A model generated the notes under the pieces. That model made no database searches, was not told the origin of the DNA, and was given only the letters and a program-made list of their open reading frames with translations. A DNA stretch of 26,789 nt from Phoenicibacter sp963592435 (lineage in GTDB: Bacteria; Actinomycetota; Coriobacteriia; Coriobacteriales; Eggerthellaceae). The translations under genes were made by a program, and so were the position numbers. Shown piece by piece: positions 20,849 through 26,789 of this stretch (position 1 is the stretch's first letter; every line of letters begins with the position of its first letter). The stretch spans positions 1 through 26,789 of the forward strand of contig CAVAWT010000022.1 of the NCBI GenBank assembly GCA_963592435.1, given 5' to 3'.

Positions 20849-21943
20849 TTAATAATAACGATAATAGGCAGCACAGCTTCCTTCACTTGAAACCATGCAA
20901 GGTCCAACTGGATTTTCTGGAGTGCAGACCTCTCTGAAAAGCGGACATTCATCGGGAGCGATGACGCTTCTCAAGACGTCACCACACCTGCAACCTTTTG
21001 GTTCTCTCGTTTCCTCAACTTGAAGGTCAAAACGCGAAGTCGCATCAAATTCACTAAACTCTTCTCTGATTTTAAAGCCTGAGCCTTCAATTTCTCCAAT
21101 TCCACGCCATGTTGCGTCGCACGTCTCAAACACTTCTTCAATAGCTCTTTTTGCTGACACGTTGCCCTCTTCAGCAACAGCTCTCGAATAGGCATTCTCG
21201 ATTTTTGCTTCTCCTTGCTCGATTTGAGTTGCAAGCATCAAAACTGCCTTTAGAATGTCAACTGGCTCGAAGCCCGCCACGACTCCAGGGATGTGGTGCT
21301 TCTTTGCCAAAAATTCAAAAGGTCGCGTTCCAGTGATGACAGAAACGTGACCTGGCAAAATGAGTCCATCCACTTTAACTTCATCGTCGTTTACAATTTT
21401 TTCCAACGCTCCTGGCATGTTTTTATGAGCAGAAAAAACAGAGAAGTTTGATAACTTCTGCTCTTTTGCACGCTTAATTGTTGCGGCTATCAAAGGCGTC
21501 GTTGTTTCAAACCCGACACCGACGAAAACGACTTGTCTGTCTTTGTTTTCATCTGCAATTCTGAGAGCATCCAAGGGAGAATAGACGACTCGCACATCGG
21601 CACCTTTTGCCTGCTCAGCCAAAAGGGAAGAGGTTGATCCAGGGACTCGTGTCATGTCTCCAAAAGTAGTAACAATGACTTCAGGCACCCTTGTTATCGC
21701 GATAACTTTATCGATATCTGCATTCGCAGTAACACAAACTGGACACCCAGGACCACTTGTGAGGTGTATGTTTTTCGGAAGAAGCGACTTGATTCCAGCA
21801 CGCGCGATCGACACAGTGTGCGTTCCACAGACCTCCATCAAGTTGATGTCGTCAGCAATTTCTGATTTCTCAATCGCCTTAATCAAAGTGCGCGCAAGCG
21901 CAGGGTCTCGAAACGAAGAAAGGATGTCGCTTGTTGCATTCAA
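20849..21943 (-). CDS. hypD: [NiFe]-hydrogenase maturation protein HypD
   Basis: This 364-residue scaffold protein works with HypC to assemble the Fe(CN)2CO unit of [NiFe]-hydrogenases. Conserved parts are MEVCGTHT (36-43, catalytic C39), GPGCPVC (64-70), GVGFETTTP and the FSAHKNMP segment. The C-terminal cysteine-rich CRCGDVL plus CPLFREVC region binds a [4Fe-4S] cluster. All key cysteines are present. The start is TTG at 21941-21943, placed directly after the hypC stop codon (TAA-TTG, no gap) with GGAG 9 bases upstream, so translation is coupled to hypC. There is no ATG at a suitable place, since the next Met is inside the conserved core. Confidence 0.95.
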   Translation of the reverse strand: MNATSDILSSFRDPALARTLIKAIEKSEIADDINLMEVCGTHTVSIARAGIKSLLPKNIHLTSGPGCPVCVTANADIDKVIAITRVPEVIVTTFGDMTRVPGSTSSLLAEQAKGADVRVVYSPLDALRIADENKDRQVVFVGVGFETTTPLIAATIKRAKEQKLSNFSVFSAHKNMPGALEKIVNDDEVKVDGLILPGHVSVITGTRPFEFLAKKHHIPGVVAGFEPVDILKAVLMLATQIEQGEAKIENAYSRAVAEEGNVSAKRAIEEVFETCDATWRGIGEIEGSGFKIREEFSEFDATSRFDLQVEETREPKGCRCGDVLRSVIAPDECPLFREVCTPENPVGPCMVSSEGSCAAYYRYY

Positions 21944-22174
21944 TTAATAAATCTCCGCAAACTCTGGCATATCTTTTATCAACTCAAGAGTGATTTTGGC
22001 GTTTTCCTCATCTACTACATCAATCGAAAAACCAGCGTGAACCAAAACATAATCGCCAACCTTCACATCAGGCGTCAGATCGGTTGAGATTTCGCGTTTC
22101 ACTCCACAAACATCGACTGTCGCCATGTTGGCCTCAATCAAATTTTCAACTTTTGCTGGAATTGCTAGGCACAT
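21944..22174 (-). CDS. hypC: [NiFe]-hydrogenase maturation chaperone HypC
   Basis: This 76-residue HypC/HybG-family chaperone has the required N-terminal MCLAIP, with Cys2 that holds the iron centre after Met removal. It is followed by the GDYVLVHAGFSI strand typical of the family. It shuttles the Fe(CN)2CO group between HypD and the large-subunit precursor. AGAGGA 7 bases before the ATG overlaps the last codons of hypF, and the stop abuts the hypD start, so hypF, hypC and hypD form one tightly packed unit. Confidence 0.95.
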   Translation of the reverse strand: MCLAIPAKVENLIEANMATVDVCGVKREISTDLTPDVKVGDYVLVHAGFSIDVVDEENAKITLELIKDMPEFAEIY

Positions 22175-22180
22175 GATTAT

Positions 22181-24604
22181 TTAATCCTCTTTTGTTTTTG
22201 CCATTTTTCTTGTCGCTGCAACAACTGCCTGACCATATGATACTCCTCCGTCGTTCGGTGGCAAGTCACGATTAAGGACAACATCGAAGCCTGCTTTAGC
22301 GAGTTCTTTAACACAGCTCTCAATCAAATGCCTGTTCATCCAAACTCCACCAGCTAAAACTACCTTTTTAATTCCGTAAATCTGATAGGTTATCTGAGAG
22401 ACTTGAACGACCAGACGCATTAAAGCATCGTGAAAACGCCTTGCAATGACTGCATTTGCAACGCCAGCTTTTTTATCTTCAGCAACCGCTTGCAAAACTT
22501 TTTTCGGGTCGACGACAAACATCGAAGTGTCGAGCGCAGTTGAATGCTCTGTTGCTGTGTTTTTTAAGACATCGAAGACATAGCGCTCTTCCTGCGCATC
22601 AAAGTTTGAAAAATCCGCATCCCACATGCAAGCTTCCAACGAAATTGCAGCTTCACCTTCATACGTTGGCTTTTCGCAAATTCCGAGATAGGCAGAAACA
22701 GCATCGAAAATTCTCCCAACTGAAGAAGTGTAAGGCGTGTTTACGTTCTCTTCAATCATTGACTGACAAACGTCAGCCTCATCCCCCATTCTGTCGCGAA
22801 GCTCACTCACGACGTCGTCAACGTCGCAAGCATAGGCCAGACCATAAGCGCAACGAAGCGGAAAATTTATCGCTTGCGTTCCACCAGGAAGAGGAAAATA
22901 TGCAAAATTCGCAATTCGCTCAAACGTTTCAAGGTTGCAGAGCAAAACTTCTCCGCCCCACACACAGCCGTCAGCGCCAAAACCAGTTCCATCAAATGCA
23001 AAACCAATTGTTGGCTCGCTCACACCGTTTTCTGCCATTGCAGAAGCTATGTGCGCATGGTGGTGAAAAACCTCATCGAGTTTGACGGTTTTTGCTTTTT
23101 GCGTTGCCTGCTTGAAAGCCCACTTAGAAGTTAGATATTCTGGATGTTTATCACACACAATGTCGCAATTTTCATCAAAACCGAAAAGTCTTTCAAGCCG
23201 CGACTTAGCCTCAAACCAAGCGTCTTGGGTCTCCACATTTTCAACATCTCCGATGTGTTGCGACACAAAAGCTTGATCGTTTTTTAAATAGCAAAATGTG
23301 TTTTTCTGTTCAGGTCCTGTGGCGAAAACTTCACCTTTATGCTCAATCTTCACACAAATCGGTTTTGGAGCTTGCCCTCTGGCACGACGAATCACCTGCA
23401 ACGCAGTTTCGCCATCTTCAAAATCAAGAACTCGAACAACAGAGTCATCAAACCTAGTCAAAATTTTTCGGTTATTTGAAAGAACTGCATCCGCAACGCC
23501 CTCAAATTTATCTAAAGCCTCATCATCAGAAATGACAATCGGCTCATCATGCAAGTTGCCAGAAGTCATAACAAGCATAGCTTTTTGATCATTAGTCAAC
23601 CGCTGAAATTCGTCGATGAGCAGCGCCTGAGCAGGAGTGCATGGAAGCATGACGCCAAGCTCTGGAAGATTTCCACTCAAATCGTGTGGCAAATCCACAC
23701 TTCTTTTCTTCTTGAGGAGGACGATCGGTCTCTCACAACTTTTCAAAATCTCTGCTTCTTCTTCTGAAACATAACAAAACTCTTTTGCAACATCAACACT
23801 TTCTGCCATGACCGCAAAAGCTTTGTTGTCACGGTGTTTTTTCTCGCGCAAATTCTTCAACGCGTCTTTGTTTTTTGCATCACATACCAAGTGGTAACCA
23901 CCCAAACCCTTGACTGCGAGGATTTTCCCCTCGTTAAGCAACGTTGTTGCCTGATGGATCATTTCGTCCGATTGTTCGCGAGAGGTTTTAGAATTTACGT
24001 TATTGGTTTTAATGCCCTCTAAGTCATAAATGTGTAACGACAATGAAGGTCCACACTCAAAACAAGCGTCAGGTTGCGCATGAAAACGCCTGTCAGCTGG
24101 GTCCTCAAATTCCGCTTTGCACCGATCGCACATTTGAAAGTCTTTCATTGAAGTCGAATTTCTGTCATAAGGAAGCGAGTCGATGATCGTAAAACGAGGT
24201 CCACAATTTGTGCAATTAATAAATGGATAGTGAAATCTTCTGTCGTTTTCATCAAAGAGCTCTTGGAGGCAATCGTCACAAATCCCAAGATCAGGAGAAA
24301 CGAGCGTTCTTTCTTCTGATTCCGCCTTGTCAGATTCCAAAATTCTAAAATCGGCAAAATTTTGCAGAGGTATTTCTTTTATATCAATCTCTTTTATGGT
24401 CGCAGGAGCAGGCGAGTTTTCAGAAATCGCCATAACAAAAGCGTTTACATTTTCTTCATCACCTTCAGCTTCGATCAAGACACCATCGAGAGAATTTTTG
24501 ACGAAACCGCAAATGAGGTTCTTTTTTGCCTCACGAAACACAAAGGGCCTGAAACCGACCCCTTGAACAATGCCTTTTATGTGAAGCGAAACGCAACTTT
24601 TCAC
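22181..24604 (-). CDS. hypF: Carbamoyltransferase HypF ([NiFe]-hydrogenase cyanide ligand synthesis)
   Basis: This 807-residue enzyme makes the thiocarbamate on HypE that becomes the CN ligands, from carbamoyl phosphate and ATP. Domains in order: acylphosphatase (1-92, GVGFRPFV with R19); two zinc fingers, C109-x2-C112-x18-C131-x2-C134 and C159-x2-C162-x18-C181-x2-C184; a YrdC-like domain (about 210-395, KGLGGYHL and TSGN); and a Kae1-like domain (about 400-800, FHHHAHIASAMAE metal site, DGTGFG, GGVWMN). It is a little longer than the usual 750 residues. The start is GTG at 24602-24604, just after the pgi stop, with an AAAGGAAG ribosome site inside the pgi end. HypE, HypA and HypB are not in the window and must be elsewhere if the pathway is complete. 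Confidence 0.95.
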   Translation of the reverse strand: MKSCVSLHIKGIVQGVGFRPFVFREAKKNLICGFVKNSLDGVLIEAEGDEENVNAFVMAISENSPAPATIKEIDIKEIPLQNFADFRILESDKAESEERTLVSPDLGICDDCLQELFDENDRRFHYPFINCTNCGPRFTIIDSLPYDRNSTSMKDFQMCDRCKAEFEDPADRRFHAQPDACFECGPSLSLHIYDLEGIKTNNVNSKTSREQSDEMIHQATTLLNEGKILAVKGLGGYHLVCDAKNKDALKNLREKKHRDNKAFAVMAESVDVAKEFCYVSEEEAEILKSCERPIVLLKKKRSVDLPHDLSGNLPELGVMLPCTPAQALLIDEFQRLTNDQKAMLVMTSGNLHDEPIVISDDEALDKFEGVADAVLSNNRKILTRFDDSVVRVLDFEDGETALQVIRRARGQAPKPICVKIEHKGEVFATGPEQKNTFCYLKNDQAFVSQHIGDVENVETQDAWFEAKSRLERLFGFDENCDIVCDKHPEYLTSKWAFKQATQKAKTVKLDEVFHHHAHIASAMAENGVSEPTIGFAFDGTGFGADGCVWGGEVLLCNLETFERIANFAYFPLPGGTQAINFPLRCAYGLAYACDVDDVVSELRDRMGDEADVCQSMIEENVNTPYTSSVGRIFDAVSAYLGICEKPTYEGEAAISLEACMWDADFSNFDAQEERYVFDVLKNTATEHSTALDTSMFVVDPKKVLQAVAEDKKAGVANAVIARRFHDALMRLVVQVSQITYQIYGIKKVVLAGGVWMNRHLIESCVKELAKAGFDVVLNRDLPPNDGGVSYGQAVVAATRKMAKTKED

Positions 24605-24607
24605 AGT

Positions 24608-26317
24608 TTATTTTGCTTCCTTTGAACGAATCATGTCATCAACAACGTCGCGGACTATGTGATTGAGCAAACGAACAGCCACGCCAGAATTGTTTGGCAA
24701 ATGAACGTGCAATGCACGCCTGCCACGCTCGCTCAAAATCTGCATGTCACCAATTGCTTGTGCATGTGCCAAAGCACCCAAACTTGGAGCTTTCGCGTCG
24801 TCTCCAAGCTCGATGTCTTTAAGCTCGTCAGCTGAAACAACAAGGAAAACACCATTGTTTGGGCCACCTTTTTGGAGCTGTCCAGTGCTGTGCAAAAATC
24901 TAGGTCCAATTTCAAGACACGACATAACGTTGAAAGCATGCGAAACCGTTGTGCGAATTTTGTCGAGTGCCTCGCGTCTTCCTTCGCCGGTGAATGGCAA
25001 AAATGCATTGACAGAGAAATAATCTCCAGGCTCTATCGAGGCAAAAAGGTTGCGAAGTGCATCGTGCAAAGTGTCGCAATCCTCAATTTCATCGCTAACA
25101 GTCATGAGCGCTTCTCCGATGTAGGCCTCATCTGCATAATGAACACACTTCCCTCTTGCAAGGTCGCCCGACTCGAGAACTTTCAGCGTCGCCGCTTTTG
25201 TGGAGGCAACATCAGGCTGATCAAATGGACAAACCTTCATGAGCCATCCGCACATCGCAGTTGCATATTCCCACATGACAAAATGCTTTGCCAGTTCATA
25301 AACGTTTTGAATCGCAAACTTCATGACTGGAGTTTTCTCGTCAACATACTTCAACGAAAGCTCGAACGACGTTTTTTCATCCCAAGAATCAGTCTCCGTC
25401 TCATACATAATCGCGCACCTGTCACCCGTGTCATGAGAGAGCAGAAGAGAGTCGATCTCAATGTTAGGAGTGATTCCTTCGCCATTTTTGCCGAGGGACT
25501 CTGCAACAAGTTGCTCGATCCAAAGGCCAAGAACACGCCCTCGTTTTGGAGTCAAAAACTGGAATTTGTTTCTCTTTTTGAGGTAGTTATCATAAAGAAA
25601 AACTGCGAGCTCCGAGGCAGGATTTGCAGTAATGTCAGCTTTGCAACGATTTTCTGCTTCTGCTGCGCACATCAAAAATTTCTCGATGTCGATCCCTGTC
25701 AATGCAGCAGGAACAAGTCCGAACACCGAAAGCGCAGAATATCTCCCACCAACGCTTTCCTTGCCCAAAAATACTTTTCTCCAACCCTCTTTCTCAGCCA
25801 TTTCTTGTAAACACGAACCTGGATCTGTTATTGCAACAAGATGGTTTGGCAATTCATCTCCCAAAACTGGCAAAAACGCCTGTTTGATAGCAGAGAGAAG
25901 CGAGTTGGGCTCAATTGTTCCACCGCTTTTTGAAGAAACAACAATCAAAGTTTCAAAAGGATTTGAAGTTTCCAAAAATTCGCGAACGCGAACAGGCGAA
26001 ACAGAATCGATGATTCTGAACTTGACAACACCTCTGTCTTGCTTGTCATATTTCGTTATCGTCATTGGCGCCTGAGTTGAGCCACCCTGCCCCAGCAAAA
26101 CAATGTTGTTTAAACCATCATTTCGCACTTGATGAACAAAAGCATTGATCGAACCAGCAGAAACTGGCGGATTTGATGCCAAATCGCGCCATCCCATGAA
26201 ATTCTTTGCAAATTCCTTTGCATTTTCGTCAAAATCATAAAGGCTTGCATCTCCAGCCGCAATCCTGCTCGCGACTTTGTTCTCAACAAGCACTTGTGCT
26301 GTGTTTTTTTCAGTCAT
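24608..26317 (-). CDS. pgi: Glucose-6-phosphate isomerase, TalPgi-type
   Basis: This 569-residue SIS-domain isomerase interconverts glucose 6-phosphate and fructose 6-phosphate. The first SIS domain shows GQGGS (76-80) and SSKSGGTIEPNSL (128-140), where the phosphate is held, then VAITDPGS and VGGRYSALSVFGLVPAALTG (189-208). These strings match the isomerase half of bifunctional transaldolase/phosphoglucose isomerases more closely than the E. coli-type Pgi. The transaldolase half is absent here and no transaldolase gene is seen upstream in the window. GAAGGAG precedes the ATG by 6 bases. It is the first gene of the operon with hypF. Confidence 0.88.
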   Translation of the reverse strand: MTEKNTAQVLVENKVASRIAAGDASLYDFDENAKEFAKNFMGWRDLASNPPVSAGSINAFVHQVRNDGLNNIVLLGQGGSTQAPMTITKYDKQDRGVVKFRIIDSVSPVRVREFLETSNPFETLIVVSSKSGGTIEPNSLLSAIKQAFLPVLGDELPNHLVAITDPGSCLQEMAEKEGWRKVFLGKESVGGRYSALSVFGLVPAALTGIDIEKFLMCAAEAENRCKADITANPASELAVFLYDNYLKKRNKFQFLTPKRGRVLGLWIEQLVAESLGKNGEGITPNIEIDSLLLSHDTGDRCAIMYETETDSWDEKTSFELSLKYVDEKTPVMKFAIQNVYELAKHFVMWEYATAMCGWLMKVCPFDQPDVASTKAATLKVLESGDLARGKCVHYADEAYIGEALMTVSDEIEDCDTLHDALRNLFASIEPGDYFSVNAFLPFTGEGRREALDKIRTTVSHAFNVMSCLEIGPRFLHSTGQLQKGGPNNGVFLVVSADELKDIELGDDAKAPSLGALAHAQAIGDMQILSERGRRALHVHLPNNSGVAVRLLNHIVRDVVDDMIRSKEAK

Positions 26318-26344
26318 AAAATCTCCTTCAAAATTAACTGTTTA

Positions 26345-26353
26345 ATTATACCA
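26345..26353 (-). promoter_or_regulatory. Extended -10 promoter of the pgi-hypFCD-coaD operon
   Basis: On the minus strand TGG-TATAAT is a complete extended -10 element. It gives a leader of about 20 bases that contains the GAAGGAG ribosome site of pgi. The -35 region is weak, as is common with extended -10 promoters. Confidence 0.6.
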
Positions 26354-26429
26354 AATGATCGAGTGTGAGTCTAAAATTATTATGTTTTGCCTGTTCAAAC
26401 GGTATTTTTCAAAGGGTCTGACCCACCGT

Positions 26430-26456
26430 TAGGTTTTAGGTGTTAGGTTTTAGTGT
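26430..26456. repeat. TAGGTTT heptamer repeat, second locus
   Basis: Three heptamers (TAGGTTT, TAGGTGT, TAGGTTT) and a partial fourth. This locus shares a 17-base exact string with the array at 1412-1442 in the same orientation and, like it, ends in TTTTAGTG. Confidence 0.8.
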
Positions 26457-26661
26457 TCTATATGGTCAGGGTAGCCTTTTTGATAAGTCTGACAATCATG
26501 AAACTTAATTTCGAGTGCAATTCCTCATGCGATTTCTTTGCCGTAGCGCTTCGGTTAGAAGTCCGACTTGACCACATCGTTGGTTGCCCTCGCTTTTTTA
26601 ATTTTGTAAATTAAAACAAAGAAGTAAAAACCTAAACAGAAATAGAAACAGAAAATGCCAC

Positions 26662-26789
26662 GCGAACACGAGGAAATCAACACATTCGCAATTTTTATTT
26701 CATTTCGTCGGAACGCACTCGCTTCGCTCGCTTAAACGCCTCCTCAAACCCATTCAATAAAAATTACTCATTGATTTCCAAGAGTTCGC
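26662..26789. repeat. Imperfect inverted repeat with GC-rich centre, reaching the window edge
   Basis: GCGAAC (26662-26667), GGAAATCAA (26672-26680) and AATTTTTATT (26690-26699) recur as reverse complements in mirrored order at 26784-26789, 26771-26779 and 26756-26765. The centre holds a GCGAGCGAAGCGAG-type repeat on the minus strand. The layout matches that of 9929-10089, though the arms differ in sequence. The element may continue past the window. Confidence 0.55.

Larger units (their letters stand above)
26318..26661. other. Gene-free region right of pgi with partial repeats
   Basis: No reading frame, tRNA or known RNA is recognisable. It holds the pgi promoter, a truncated palindrome copy (TTTTCAAAGGGTCTGACCC at 26406-26424), a heptamer repeat (26430-26456) and an AT-rich stretch with a T run near 26595-26600. 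A GACCA/TGGTT dyad precedes that run, which could be a weak rightward terminator. Confidence 0.5.

Noticed and set aside
20833..20952. N-terminal extension of CoaD
   Set aside because: It overlaps the end of hypD in another frame and is not part of the family; the conserved chain begins at the ATG 20832.
24872..25810. 312-codon plus-strand frame opposite pgi
   Set aside because: Antisense to a well-supported isomerase gene; composition is Cys/Arg/Phe-rich and shows no domain.

Overview
The window is a bacterial chromosome segment of moderate-to-low GC with dense genes, mostly strong AGGAGG-type ribosome sites and frequent GTG or TTG starts. The best taxonomic guess is a host-associated actinobacterium of the class Coriobacteriia (Atopobium/Lancefieldella-like in GC). 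This rests on the DUF5648 YNxxTGEHFYT repeats, a DUF6273-type C-terminus, a TalPgi-type glucose-6-phosphate isomerase and the VTC/DUF4956/DUF4353 operon. It is inference and not proven by a marker gene.

Region 1 (about 1-11,400) is a defence-like accessory island. Read on the minus strand it holds an AAA ATPase with a winged-helix tail (10170-11267), a 1180-residue protein joining a phospholipase D-like nuclease domain to an SF2/SNF2 helicase (6356-9898), a DUF1016/YhcG PD-(D/E)XK nuclease (4556-5722), a 1034-residue Eco57I-type adenine methyltransferase (1439-4543) and a DUF3644 protein (262-1272). A plus-strand toxin-antitoxin pair, DinJ/RelB-like antitoxin plus MazF/PemK-like toxin, sits between the helicase and the nuclease. 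The simplest reading is an ATP-dependent restriction-modification system, with the PLD-helicase as the restriction arm and the Eco57I-type enzyme as the modification arm. DUF1016, DUF3644 and the toxin-antitoxin pair would be accessory parts.

Region 2 (11,300-15,350) has an iteron-like repeat array in front of the ATPase gene. Divergent from it is a tight operon: a VTC-type polyphosphate polymerase, a DUF4956 membrane protein and a large DUF4353 lipoprotein with a Gln/Gly/Asn/Pro-rich insert.

Region 3 (15,230-18,205) is one secreted multidomain surface protein flanked by two 57-bp copies (54/57 identical) of a GGGTCAGACCC-type double palindrome. Region 4 (18,230-18,904) is a second small toxin-antitoxin-like pair.

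Region 5 (18,931-26,317, minus strand) is housekeeping and metabolism: glucose-6-phosphate isomerase, hypF, hypC, hypD and coaD read as one operon from an extended -10 promoter, followed by a ThrE-type amino acid exporter. The hyp genes build the Fe(CN)2CO centre of [NiFe]-hydrogenases, so the organism probably has such a hydrogenase elsewhere. The last 470 bases hold no recognisable gene but contain repeats and a long inverted repeat resembling one at 9929-10089. No tRNA, rRNA, CRISPR array, integrase or transposase was seen.
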